This document shows, piece after piece, positions 15,001 to 26,256 of a DNA stretch of 64,000 nucleotides. How positions within the stretch are numbered: position 1 is the first letter of the stretch; each line of letters begins with the position of its first letter. Made by a program: the position numbers and the translations under genes. The stretch is taken from contig JAIPMN010000856.1 in NCBI GenBank assembly GCA_020650975.1, positions 1,934 through 65,933 on the forward strand, written 5' to 3'. This DNA is from Apostichopus californicus (taxonomy: Eukaryota; Echinodermata; Holothuroidea; Aspidochirotida; Stichopodidae). The notes under the pieces are model-generated. The model saw only the letters and a program-made list of their open reading frames with translations, did not search any database and was not told where the DNA came from.

Positions 15001-18000
15001 AATCTCACAAACGGATGGATGGGACCTACCTCCATTTTGTCGGCGTGCATCTGTACCAGTCGAGATATTCTGACTCTTTTACCAGTCCGTGAGTTGTACA
15101 GGTAATTCCCCTTTTGAAATTTACCCTGATACACTCTCATGTACGTAAGTTGTCCAAATCTACCAGCCTAGATAAGAAGAGAAAGAAATAAACACCTATT
15201 TCAAAACAAAACGGGAGAGAGAGATAGGAGGGGGGCAGGTGGGGGGGGGATGGAGTTGGGTAGCTGTTTTTCAATTTGAATAGATGAGTATCTCTTGAAC
15301 ACAGCAAGAAAATAAATGCTGTCATGCTGAATTTTTCAAAGATTTTACTTGCCCTGTCATCTTCAAATTACAAAAATTAACAACACCAAGAAATTATTAT
15401 TAATGACAATAACAATCATTAAATAAAATGCTTTGGTCATTAAAAGGCTAATGGAAGAAAAGGGAAGGTTGGGGGGGGGAAGGGGTAAAACAATGTTAGA
15501 TTATTCGGAAGTTTGTGAATGTAACCAAAGCTTTGGATTTCTCTCTTTCCTTCTTTTTTTACATTAGTTTGAACTCAATATACCGGGCTTAAACATAATT
15601 TTCATCACTTTTATTTCATATAATATTCTTGAATTTGTTAAAAGTTTTCTTTCAAGTGTGTTAATGGCAAAGAGTTTTTTTTTATTTCTTAGATACCAAA
15701 ATACATTCTTGAGATATACCACCCAAACTTGAGACTACAATGTTAGCAGTTGTGATGAAACGTTTGCTTAAATATGACACTCAAACAATATTTCACAAAG
15801 AGATGATGGGAATCTCGATCTGTATTGAAAAGTTTCTCCTTGATAGAATTTTCCTCACCTCTAACTTAAATGCCAGAGCAACAAATGGGTTTGCACCATC
15901 TCTGGAAGGAGACATCTCCAACTTGATGTCATCTCTGCATAAAAGGAAATAATATAAACATACAGCAATAAACATAAATAAACATAAATATAAACATAGA
16001 GCATGGTGGGTTCAATATTATGGTGGACTTATGGGCATCATGTCAAAAGACTGGGCTGCAAGAATACAGACAGGCTGTGTAGGACATAATCGTTTGCGCT
16101 CCGCATCTTCATACGATAGGCGCTGCTCGTCTGTAGAGATAATCTCTATTGCTTTGATATTGAATGTGTAAAAGTAAGTTGGCCTGACGTTTTGATCCTA
16201 GAAGGATCTTCTTCAAAGGCTAAATGACAAGTAACAGAAACATAAGGGCCAACTTACTTTTACACATTCTCTTACACAGGCTCTCTAGTGGATAAGCAGT
16301 TTGCTAACATTTTATTTTATTTTGCTTGGATATTGATTCAGCGTCGATTCAGGGGATCTTGCAGCTGGAGGCTTTCCTTTATTACATTCTACATCAGTTA
16401 GTTTTACAAGAATCTAAGTCACAATGCAGGAGAACTGGAGTGAAACAAATAAAATTAAAAAAAGACCTCCCATTAAAGAGTTGTGAATGTTTTGGAAATC
16501 TGGCACTAGTGACACATTTATCTTACTTGATAAACTCTGAAGCACGGTAAACTTACTCGTCAAAAGCATAATTCTTGACTTCAGAGGGATTGGGAAGATA
16601 TTCCAATACAGAATCTAGCAATGTCTGAAGACAAAATGATGGAAAAAATGATCATAGAAATGTGTAAATTTATAAGGCTAATTATGATAAAAGCTGGATG
16701 GATCGTACAGATGAATCCCTTTTTCCCTAATTAAAGGCGGAAGTAATATCTGCAACCTATTCATAACAAGTCCTAGCCCAGTACTTTTAGCAGCCCCTCA
16801 TTTCCAGAACTATTTACCACGATTTGTTAACAAAAAACACTCCTGAAGTACCATTTTTTTAATAGCATCTTACGACTCATCTTTTTAGCTCTTTTTTTGA
16901 TTGTTCAAAACAGTTATATTTTTCTGCATATTTCACAGATGATTCTATGATCGTATATTTCTCAGATGATTCTATGATCGTATATTTCAGAGATCATTCT
17001 AGGATCGTATATTTCACAGATCTATCTAGGATCGCATAATTCACAGATCTTTCTATGATCGCATATTTGACAGATCATTCTATGATCCCATATTTCACAG
17101 ATCATTCTATGATAGCATATTTCACAGATTGTCCTACAATTGTATAATTCACAGATCATTCTATGATAGCATATTTCACAGATCATTCTATGATCGCATA
17201 ATTCACAGATCATTCTATGATCGCATATTTCACAGATCATTCTATGATCGTACCAATATGTATACAAGTGTAACTCATATCACAGGTGGGCAAAGTGCAA
17301 CTTGATTACAAGACGGCAACGATTTCAACATTCACTTTGTGCTAAACATATCACTCACCTGTACCCCTTTATTTTTAAGAGCTGTTCCCAGCAAGACAGG
17401 TATAAACGTTCTGTTTAATGTCGTTCTTCTTATCGCAGCCTGAGGAAGGAAACAGACAAAGAATCCTTTATTTGATACATGTGTGTACGGTACGTTCTTT
17501 GCAAAGTAAGCCCTAAAGTGGATATCCTGGGATGTCAGCAGGGCTACAGCTTCTGGTTTTCAGAATAATTGACTTTCTGATTTGTTCTCTTAACAGAAGA
17601 TCTACCTTGACATCAACTGATTTAATTTAATTTTAATCAACTTTTGGTGTAATTTTCACTGTCAAATTAGATCACACAAGATGCCTTGGTAGCATTAGAG
17701 CTAACAACCAATCTGAGTTGTGGGAGGAGTGTAACACTCTGTCTATTAATATGGGACTGAGGGAGGGGGAGGGGGGAGGGGGAAGGGGATAGGGCTTAAC
17801 AAATGTGCAAACATTTCAATGGATCTCCCCTCTTCTTCCACTTCCCCCTTTCCCTATCCTCGTAGGATACCCTGCTTATACATCACTGGTCCACAAGAAG
17901 TTTGCTTGAATAAGCAATAAAATTTTAATTGTTGTTTGCAGAGAAGAACCGACACAAATACTAATATATTATGGTATTTATCCCAAAGAAATATCTCACC

Positions 18001-21000
18001 TTGAGTTGATCTATAGATGGTTCAATTTCTTGAAGAAATAGTTCACCAATTTCATCATCCTTGTTAGCCACACATTCTGCAAAACACAAAATTTGATAAA
18101 AAATAAAACTTAAAAACTAAATCTCAGAATTACTAGAACACTTTATCCATTATCAATATTTTTGTCTGTACTAAGCTAATCCACACTGCCTTAAATCCCA
18201 AGTGGACTGCCTGTTTAACCCTTCCAAACTAGAAAGAAAGGTTTTGCATCAGTCAAATTATTTATTCTACAGGGAAATATTAAAAGCAATTGGACCCTTA
18301 TCGTTAGTTCTTTTTTATCGCTGTTGTAGTATAAAAGCCACAACTGACTTTGTCAATTCTGTTTCTTGTTTCTACTGTAGATAATTAAAATGCCTCCTTT
18401 GAAATAATTCCTTTTTTTGTTAGTAATACGGCTATTTATTACTCTCTTGGAGGATGAAAAAGAGAAAACATTAACTGACAATGGGACAGAAACCTTGCAG
18501 AGAATGGGTTACCTATCAGTTCTTGCCTTCGGTCTTCCATTTCCGACACCAAGTCGCTCGGCACTTCACCAAATCGAATGTCTTGGCTGTAAAAAATAAA
18601 ATAAAATAAAATGCTCATCTTTATTGACATACCTTAATAGTGAGTTAAACATTACATACCTCCAATCCATATGCCACAAACTTTATAAGACTTACACTCC
18701 CATGCCAACAACTTGGCATGGAATAACATTACAAGGGACATAGGGACATTACAAGGGACATTATAAGGGACAAAATGACATCATTAGGGACATTACAAGG
18801 GACATTATAAGGGACAAAATGACATTAAAAGGGACATAGGGACATTACAAGGGACATTACAAGGGACAAAATTACATTATAAGGGACATAGGGACATTAC
18901 AGGGGACATTATAAGGGACAAAATGACATTATAAGGGACATAGGGACATTACAGGGGACATTATAAGGGACAAAATGACATTATAAGGGACATAGGGACA
19001 TTACAGGGGACATTATAAGAGACAAAATGACATTATAAGGGACATAGGGACATTACAGGGGACATTATAAGGGACAAAATGACATTATAAGGGACATAGG
19101 GACATTACAGGGGACATTATAAGGGACAAAATGACATTATAAGGGACATAGGGACATTACAAGGGACATTACAAGGGACAAAATGACATTATAAGGGACA
19201 TAGGGACATTACAAGGGACATTATATGGGACAAAATGACATCATTAGGGACATAGGGACATTACAAGGGACATTACAAGGGACAAAATGACAATAGAAGG
19301 GACATACAGAAGATCAGAAAGTTTTACATTAAGTCCATTTCTTATGTTGAAGTACAGTATTCTATCAAAAGTAGAAACTATGTGCCAGATAATCACACAC
19401 GTCTGAATTTTCTACATCTCCCTTGCTATGGGCTAAGCTTTCCAGGGCAATATTGATCAGAAGAGTTTGGAAAGCCTGCTGACACACACATGTAGCATAT
19501 AACGTTTGCTCACGAGCTGCACTATGCCGCATCTGTGAGCTAATGTATTTGGGGATTCAGTATCTGAACATGTCAGACAGTTAAAGGAAAACCAAAAGCT
19601 GCCCTGAATTGGACACCATCCAAGCGACTTTTCAAAAGAGACGAGTTTCAACAAAGGCCTGGGTTGACTGAAACTTTCATTGATGGCCATCCATCAGGTT
19701 ATTAAACAATACTTATTTATGTGTGTATGTGTGTGTGTGAGTGGAGTGAATTATTCCCATCCATTGATATGTATAGATGTCATGAAATTACGAGTGGTGA
19801 AAAACAAAAAGATACAAGATTAGTTTCCCCGTAATGGCTCTCAGGAAAAGGAAAATTATACTTTCTATGAATTTAATTATTAATCAAATGTGCAGGAAAT
19901 CAGAGTAAATGATGCAGAGATATTGATGCCCGTGCTTTAGGTTGAATTAAACGTCACTGGTGGGTTTGCAATATTTCCTTCCACACTTTTTGAGCTCTTC
20001 AGAGCCATTTTGGGATGATGAGTCACAAGGCTTCTTGCCTGATGCAATTGTGACACACACACAAACAGAAGCAGGAAAGTCACGTGACAGGAGATACAAG
20101 TCCATACATTATCTTTTAATTTAAATGATAGAAATAATGCTTTTGAAACACTAACAGCAGGAGCGTAGCCAAGAGGGGGGCGAAGGGGGCAGCCGCCCCC
20201 CCCTTGAGCATATTTTTAAATTTTTTTTAATGCTTTTATGATATCGCTAGTAATTTTAAAAGAGAAAATGCTAAGATGCAATTTATTAGGCCTGGGAAGT
20301 GCCATTTCCAGCGATCTGGGAGGCATTTCCAGCCAAAATTTTCTTGTACGCTTCGCGCCAACCATGGTGGTGCTACGCTTAGATAGTTTGCCTACATTTT
20401 CGCCCCTCCCTTGGCAAATTCAGGCCTACACGCCTGACTAACAGCAGCAACAAGAACAAAATAAAAGTTGTTTCTACTGAGAGATTCCATGGTAACTGCT
20501 GAGGGGGGGATACAATTTGTAAATTCTGTGATGTCACCAGTAGGTGAATCCTTTTATTCTCTGTTTGTTTCCCTGCTAATATTATAAAGATGATAGCAAA
20601 ATTACTGTTTTTTGAATGAAAATTATGCCAACATTAGGTTGTATAAAAACACTTTTTTCCATAATCAGCATTGGCAAGAGCGATATATACATCTTGGACA
20701 AAATAATCAATGTATTTATTAAATAAAGAAAAGCTTGGAATATTAAGCTTTGATTTAGTGTCTCAACGACGTCATATTTAGACATGCTCAAGTTTGCATC
20801 TTTTTCACTGAAACCATGATATCCTCCAAATGGAATTAAGATTTGCTGAGCTGTTTCAGGGAATTGTTCACATAAACCAGGGGTGGGCAACCTTTTCGAA
20901 TGAATGGGCCAGATATAAGGATTAAAAAATTGACTGGGCCGCACCAAACCAACGACCTGCTGTTGAATTCAAACCTTTGATTCCGAGGACTTTCAAGCAA

Positions 21001-24000
21001 TAGGTGTGTGTACTTAATCTGTATTCACAAAAACATAATGTCAATACAGTACAGTTGATAATTAATGGTGATAATAGGCCTACCTGACAGCATCATTAGT
21101 GCCGATAAATTTTAAGCAGCTAGCTCGTTTTTTGTGATGATGTAAAATAGATTGATTTTTTTCTTTTTCTTGAGACATCTCACAGGCCGCAACAAAATCA
21201 CTGGCAGGCCGCAATTGGCCCGCGGGCCGTAGGTTGCCCACCCCAGATATAAACACACTTGTTTATGACATACACCTATGATGACTTACCCACAATCCCC
21301 TTCAAAGTAGACAGCTCTTCGCTGGACGATATCTACGATACCCTTCATATTCGACTCTAGACCGATCGGAAGGTGAACAAAAGCTGCGTTGTGACCCAAC
21401 TTAGCTCTCATTTGTGAAAGGACTCTGTTTGGGTTGGCATTCATTCTGCGATGGGGCAAATGGATATACTTAAATGTTTAAGACTAAAACAAACAAAAGA
21501 AAAACAAAAGAAGAAAAAAAATACAGCATGTTTGACATAAATTCAGAGATTCATATTTTTCAATTGGGGCACAAAACCAACTGAACTTTTATCAGCTTCA
21601 ATGAAAACTTTAGAACAGTTGTAGAGCCTTACATATCAGAATGCCTCAACTGATTTTTTTGTTTGTAATTTAACACTTATGTTTCATAATGATCTAAGAT
21701 TAGAATAACCTTTTGTATTCTTGTGAGTATACACCAGTAGTTAAAAGCATGGCACAGATCTGTTTAATTCAAGTATTAAGCCCTCTATAACTTACAACTT
21801 TAAACTAAATGAAATTGGATCAGGACATCACTAGACACTTCAAACTGAGTGACATGAAAAAGTAGAAATTTTCTGAAAACATTTGCAAAAAAACCCCGAA
21901 AGGACCCCAGTATACAAACCCCACCTGTCTAGCTTGTTGATGAAAGCCACACAAGGAACACTGTATCGTTTCATCTGACGGTTGACGGTCAACGTTTGAC
22001 TCTGGACGCCACCCACTGCACAGAGGACCAGAACGGCTCCATCCAACACTCTTAATGCCCTCTCCACTTCAACAGTAAAGTCAACATGCCCTGCAACAAT
22101 ACAGAGATATTTTCTCGACTAGTATACAGTATATGTTATGTGGGTATTGTGTTGGACATAAAAAATCTTGTGTGGGGTTGACATATAGCAATGGAGCCCC
22201 CTGCTGAAACTCCTCATCTAAACTAATAAACGATACGTTTCTGAAGTATTAAAATGGAATGAAGCATTCCTACAGGTGTACAGCATCATGACAATTACTG
22301 GTATATCAATAACATTGATATCATATTGATTCCTAATGGGCACACCTGTTCTATCATCAATGATCTTGTATGGTTCATTGACGTACCTGGTGTATCAATA
22401 ACATTGATATCATATTGATTCCTAACGGACACACCTGTTGTATCATCAATGATCTTATATGGTTGATTGACATACCTGGTGTGTCAATTACTGGACATTG
22501 TTATCACATTTATAGTTGACTGACATACCTGGTGTATCATCTATGATCTTGTATGGTTCACTGACATACCTGGTGTGTCAATTACTCTACATTGTTACAT
22601 GGAGGTAAAAACATGATTGTTATCACATTGATGGTTGACTGACGTACCTGGTGTATCAATAACATTGATATCATATTGATCCTAATGGACATACCTGCTG
22701 TATCATCTATAATCTTGTATGGTTCATTGACATACCCGGTGTATCAATAACATTGATATCATGTTGATTCCTAATGGACATACCTGGTGTATCATCAATG
22801 ATCTTGTATGGTTCACTGACATACCCGGTGTATCAATAACATTGATATCATGTTGATTCCTAATGGACATACCTGGTGTATCATCAATGATCTTGTATGG
22901 TTCACTGACATACCTGGTGTGTCAATTACTGTACATTGTTATCACATTGATGGTTGACTGACGTACCTGGTGTATCGATAACATTGATGACATGTTGGTT
23001 CCAGTTTATACAAGTCGCTGCTGACTGGATAGTGATGCCCCGTTGCCTTTCAAGTTCCATGGAGTCCATCGTAGCACCAACATTATCTTTACCTTTGACC
23101 TGTGGATTAGATATCTCTTTCGTGAATGCATTGGTCACCACAACAAAGGACCAAATGTCCCGACCCTATCCACCACTCTGCCTATCTTACTGGAACATAG
23201 CATAGCACATACAATATTACATATCATTACATTACGTAATATCATATAACAAAATGCTTGAAGGAAACAAGCTGAAAGAAGATAAAATGAAACATTTAAC
23301 TTCACTAACCTCGTGCATTTTTGATATTCTTCCGCTGTAGAAAAGAATTCTCTCTGTGACTGTGGTTTTACCAGAATCTATATGAGCGCTGATTCCAATA
23401 TTCCGCATCCTAGACACTTCGTCATCCTTCAAGGGCCAAAAAAAAATTGGCATGAACTTAAAGGATTATGATGATCAAAGCTTACTTTACAGGGCAAATT
23501 TTGAAAGATTTTTACGGTTTGTCAAACCAAGCTTTATTTTGTGGTTGTCTGATTTTAAGAGGAAATTTGTTTAAGTTGCAGCAAAATAACAAAGACCAAT
23601 AAATGTACACTGTAGAAGAGATGTGTAGGTTTGGTGAATATAACACCAGATTTGGTGCTGTTATCGATTTATCATGTTACCTATATGGGATACAATGCAA
23701 TCTGAATTTGATGTACACTATTAACTAGTCGTCATTAAAACGACCTCCAAAGCTGATTTTTACTTGTCAAAGCCGAAATTTGGTCGTCTTGTACAACCAA
23801 ACCATTACAAATTTGCCCTGCGTTATAAAAATGCCAAACAGATCAGCTCTATGCAGAAAGTAAAACATACATCCTTAAAAAGTTTTGTTGAATTTACAGG
23901 AGAAAAATATGGAGCTAAACTTGGTGAACTTGTGGGAAATGCTTGTAATAAATGCACAAAGTGATCCACTTACAGAGTAATGAATGGAAAACTTAAAAAA

Positions 24001-25723
24001 TCACATTATATTAGATGTAAAGTATTTATTTCAAGGTGCTTGGCAATTCTTCATAGTAAACCAAATCAGGTACTCTGGCACTATTCTGTAGAGAACTGTC
24101 AATTGAAAATACCCCAAACAGTAAATAAATTTATATGCATAGCTAGAGAAGGTCACACAGTCAACCAAAACGTATAATTTTATTATTGCAGATTGTTTAC
24201 ATTATATACTGTATGTTCCTTCTTACTCAATAAATATAAAATCCTAATGTATACACACTGCGCAGCATTTTGTGTTCATTTTCTTTTGTGATTTTCTTGA
24301 GTTTGCTTGAGTTTGACTGGACATTTTCCCTTTCAAACTTATATAAATTGTTAGGATAGCTGAGGGTACCCTCAAAATGTAGAGATGGGCATGCCGGGAA
24401 AGATATTAATGTATTCAAAAGCTTTCTTTCTCTCCATGAAAATCACAGATCTGTAATATTAAGAAATGAGCAAGAATATTCCTATTATTAATTGATTTCA
24501 ATTATGCTTTCCTTGTGCGACCAATATCTAAATGTATGCAATATGGATCGTAAAGATGGATCACTTACCTTCCCAACAGTGGCAGTAGAATAAAAGCTAA
24601 GAACAGAATGCAGTCTCTGAAGATAAAATGCATATGTAAGATATATATCAGTCAAGAAAAAATGCCAGTGCAAAAAAAAAAAAAACTTAACTACTTGATA
24701 AAATCAATTTCTGTGGATTAAAAAAAATGCAGTATATATCTGTCTATACTGGCACAAAAATGACAACGTTTTATATCATCTGTAAGACAGTCAGTGAAAA
24801 GGGAATTCCACGAGACCGAAGGTTCGCGAGATCGAAGGTCCGGGAGACCGAATTTCCGCGAACAGATGGTCTGCGAGACCGATGGTCTATGATTGTCCAT
24901 CGATAGGCGTAACTAGACTTTTTCATTAGAGGGGCTTAAGAGGGGGTCAAAGAGATTGACAAGGGGGTCAATATTGTTTAAAATATGGTATCACTATATC
25001 TAATTATTAAGTTATACTGTATTGTATTCTAAACTTTTATTGGGGAAGCAGGGGGGGTAGGGGGAGCGAGGCTTTTGAGAGTGGGGGTTTCGCCCGCTTC
25101 AACCCCTTCTGGTTACGCCACTGGTGGAGGCCTAGTATCAATGCAAGCCGCCCCAGCCCCCTTGCGCAAGTCACTGGTATCCACTATGAAAAGAAATGGC
25201 TGTAAATTCTTTTTAATTATGAGCTTTATCAACGTAATATTACCGGTAGTAATATTTGTCTTACCACTATTACAGGCCTTGTAATAGTTTTGGTCTCACT
25301 GGGTCTAGTAGTAGTAGGGATGTGTTCCCTAGCCATGGGCCCCCAAATTGCCAATGATGTGCACTTTATACAAGTGAGTTTCCACTTCCAAAATGCCTGC
25401 CCCCCCCCCACCCCAAAGAAATAATGTTTGCTTGCCAACCAAACATTCCACTTTCTGGTACCGACACTGTTCTCTTATCTACTGGTACTATTATTTATAA
25501 CTAACTTGGGACTTGGGCCTACTGTCGTAGCCTATCATTACGCATTGAGCCTAGGCTAACCAATCATGTAACCAAAGGTTACTGTAGTGTAGGCTCAGCC
25601 AGGTTTTAGACTACAGTTGTCTTCCCTGAAAAAAAAACTTACGTGTGGTCGAGTCTTCACGTTCACTACATGATGAAGAATTAACTTGGATGTAAAACAG
25701 CGAGTTGCTTTGAATATAAGCAT
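3033..25723 (-). CDS. GFM1: Mitochondrial elongation factor G1 (EF-G1mt), 21 coding exons
   Basis: This translational GTPase moves tRNA and mRNA through the mitochondrial ribosome during elongation. Coding exons in transcript order: 25643-25723, 24569-24616, 23310-23426, 22967-23099, 21925-22090, 21290-21445, 18513-18586, 18000-18076, 17359-17439, 16557-16624, 15859-15934, 15030-15167, 14373-14474, 13520-13576, 12110-12199, 11288-11418, 10797-10866, 9962-10054, 6288-6432, 4790-4950, 3033-3221. All joins use GT-AG with matching phase. They give 2253 nt, or 750 residues; human GFM1 is about 751. The first exon is short, basic and hydroxylated ([10 protein letters not shown]...), as in a mitochondrial presequence. 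GTPase motifs are intact: AHIDSGKTT (57-65), RQRGIT (101-105), DTPGH (124-128), NKLD (178-181) and GTALKNKG near 302-309. Domain IV carries HHMVDSS (about 614-620), and the C-terminus matches the family ([20 protein letters not shown]). The gene appears functional. It is head to head with GPALPP1. Confidence 0.97.
3601..4176. mobile_element. MITE, family with AAGGAGACACAAACC ends, copy 1
   Basis: The element begins AAGGAGACACAAACCCAA and ends in a diverged inverse (TTTTTGTGCCTT). Its interior matches a second copy at about 48470-48996 over most of its length: the dispersed motifs 'gagatagaga', 'actgtcatgaac', 'ttttggagatatcac' and 'gatctctgtcatat' occur in the same order. TTAA flanks both ends of this copy, which would suit a piggyBac-type target, but copy 2 lacks it, so the superfamily is open. 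It lies in the last long GFM1 intron (between 3221 and 4790). Confidence 0.6.
4056..4450. repeat. Local tandem duplication of about 190 bp, G-rich start
   Basis: Two neighbouring copies (about 4060-4262 and 4263-4450) share a purine-rich G run, then 'gtcatataag', 'caactttcaatgat' and 'ttatcatgcataatacac'. The first copy includes the right end of the MITE at 3601-4176, so the duplication happened after that insertion. Confidence 0.7.
5000..9310. other. GFM1 introns without further recognised features
   Basis: Apart from the exon at 6288-6432, this stretch shows only AT-rich intron sequence, with a G-rich run at about 6566-6600. Short open frames here (for example around 5388-5715) have no family resemblance that I can name. 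Confidence 0.5.
9316..9860. repeat. Two local duplications inside a GFM1 intron
   Basis: The block starting 'caacaagagcatttcc' followed by 'tatgaatatttatgagg' occurs at about 9316-9400 and again at about 9585-9650. A second block with 'gtggttgctaacttc' then 'attcaataagt' occurs at about 9730-9765 and 9829-9860. Each pair is in direct orientation. Confidence 0.65.
12558..12866. mobile_element. Non-autonomous hAT-like MITE
   Basis: This 309-bp element is flanked by ATATGTAT on both sides (12550-12557 and 12867-12874), a perfect 8-bp target-site duplication. The ends CAAGGGTGTAGGAACC and the inverse of CAGTGGCGTAGGAAGG form imperfect terminal inverted repeats. The interior is rich in C and G homopolymers and has no coding capacity. 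It sits in a GFM1 intron. Confidence 0.8.
16162..16269. mobile_element. Very small MITE with perfect inverted ends
   Basis: The element is 108 bp. Its first 23 bp (from gaatgtgtaaaag) are the exact reverse complement of its last 23 bp (to cttttacacattc), and the middle carries a short palindrome (gatcctagaaggatc). No target-site duplication is certain. It is in a GFM1 intron and could fold as a hairpin in the pre-mRNA. Confidence 0.75.
16925..17253. repeat. Minisatellite, unit about 27-28 bp
   Basis: About a dozen copies of a unit of the form 'cagatcattctatgatcg' plus 'catatttca' run in tandem. The array ends about 100 bp beyond the 5' splice site of GFM1 exon 9 (exon 17359-17439) and does not include exon sequence. 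Long cysteine, isoleucine and histidine-rich frames across it are artefacts. Confidence 0.9.
18715..19305. repeat. Minisatellite of nested GGGACATTA units
   Basis: A short motif (gggacattaca / gggacattataa / gggacaaaatgacatt) is repeated, with a higher-order period of about 51-52 bp over nearly 600 bp. The middle copies are almost identical, which suggests recent homogenisation. It lies in the GFM1 intron upstream of exon 7. Confidence 0.92.
20158..20436. mobile_element. Non-autonomous hAT-like MITE
   Basis: This 279-bp element starts CAGGAGCGTAGCC and ends CTACACGCCTG. The flanks ACTAACAG (20150-20157 and 20437-20444) are a perfect 8-bp target-site duplication. Its interior (around 20276-20400) matches the inverse strand of 53443-53560, so the same family is present twice in the window. 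It lies in a GFM1 intron. Confidence 0.85.
20878..21246. mobile_element. Non-autonomous hAT-like MITE with CAGGGGTGGGCAACC ends
   Basis: This 369-bp element begins CAGGGGTGGGCAACC and ends in the inverse GGTTGCCCACCCC, with a terminal mismatch. The flanks ACATAAAC and ATATAAAC (20870-20877, 21247-21254) form an 8-bp target-site duplication with one mismatch. This terminal sequence is a well-known hAT MITE type in animals. It ends about 45 bp from the 5' splice site of GFM1 exon 6. Confidence 0.85.
22295..22998. repeat. Tandem array that includes the 3' end and 5' splice site of GFM1 exon 4
   Basis: The array has a composite period of about 90 bp, built from blocks that each contain 'acctggtgtatc' or a close variant. 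Read on the minus strand, this is GATACACCAG followed by GTACGT or GTATGT, identical to the end of exon 4 and its splice donor. Blocks carrying 'ataacattgatatcat' read as [12 protein letters not shown]; the true exon reads [13 protein letters not shown] count about five such blocks plus the exon, with about eleven donor-like sites in total. The array merges into the exon at about 22967-22998. Confidence 0.88.
23508..23830. repeat. Dispersed repeat rich in GGTTGTC/GACGACC motifs, copy 1
   Basis: The same ordered motifs ('gtaggtttggtgaata', 'caccag', 'ttatcat', 'gttacctat', 'tgatgta', 'gtcgtc', 'gacctcca') reappear at about 31036-31365 in the same orientation. It is probably a non-autonomous DNA element, but I cannot define exact ends. 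This copy is in a GFM1 intron. Confidence 0.55.
23831..24230. other. GFM1 intron sequence, no recognised feature
   Basis: Two modest plus-strand open frames (about 23764-23964 and 23980-24177) show no family resemblance and no splice context of their own. I see nothing else here. Confidence 0.4.
24806..24896. repeat. Short minisatellite of 'gcgagaccgaaggt'-like units
   Basis: About six degenerate copies of a 14-16 bp CpG-containing unit lie directly beside the MITE at 24901-25123. They may belong to the same insertion. Confidence 0.6.
24901..25123. mobile_element. MITE with GGCGTAAC ends
   Basis: The left end CGATAGGCGTAACTAGA and the inverse of the right end (CAGTGGCGTAACCAGA) are imperfect terminal inverted repeats. 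It resembles the elements at 12558 and 20158 in its end sequence and in its internal runs of G. No target-site duplication is convincing. It lies in GFM1 intron 1. Confidence 0.6.
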
Positions 25724-26256
25724 ATTCAACGTGATTCACACACTCTGTGTATCAACTGTATCAATTCTTGGTAAGCTGCGACTTCAGTTTTCATCTGATC
25801 GTCTGCATTACTACTATTTACCGGTAAAATTGTATTAGTCTACTGTGGAGTGTTCGGTAATGATATTACGCAATTGCCCACATGGGTTTAGAGTGTACAA
25901 CTGAGCCGTTCAATGAAAGAAGATGTGTAAAGTTAAAATGATTTCATGCAGTTAATTATTTTTTGGTATGTTAAGTTAAACTTTGCGGAAATTTAATGGT
26001 AAAATTTACACTCTTTGTTCATTAATATATCAATTCAGAAGGAAAGTAACACATTTTTTTTAACAAAGTACTGGAAAAAGGCCTAGTATTGCTTTCCCTT
26101 CTCGTCGTCTGCTACGTAAAGGTCAATCGTATTTATGTTTCGGGTTTATCCATCGTAGCATTGGCGTCCCCAACATGCGAAATAATGTACAGTAACACTA
26201 ACCTCATAAAACAATAACCAGACCAACATTCGGTAGACATCAGTTGTTTACCAAAC
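25724..26256. promoter_or_regulatory. Probable bidirectional promoter, GFM1 and GPALPP1
   Basis: The 533 bp between the divergent start codons of GFM1 (minus) and GPALPP1 (plus) must hold both 5' UTRs and promoters unless untranslated first exons lie elsewhere. No TATA box or CpG island stands out. Both genes are expected to be broadly expressed, which suits a shared housekeeping promoter. This is inferred from layout, not from recognised promoter elements. Confidence 0.6.

Noticed and set aside
16925-17253. CRISPR-like regular repeats
   Set aside because: There are no unique spacers: the whole unit repeats, in a eukaryotic intron.
20582-20947. 121-residue minus-strand frame
   Set aside because: It runs into the hAT MITE at 20878 and shows no family resemblance.
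23764-24177. Two plus-strand frames of 65-66 residues inside GFM1 intron 2
   Set aside because: They overlap a dispersed repeat and intron sequence; no homology is recognised.
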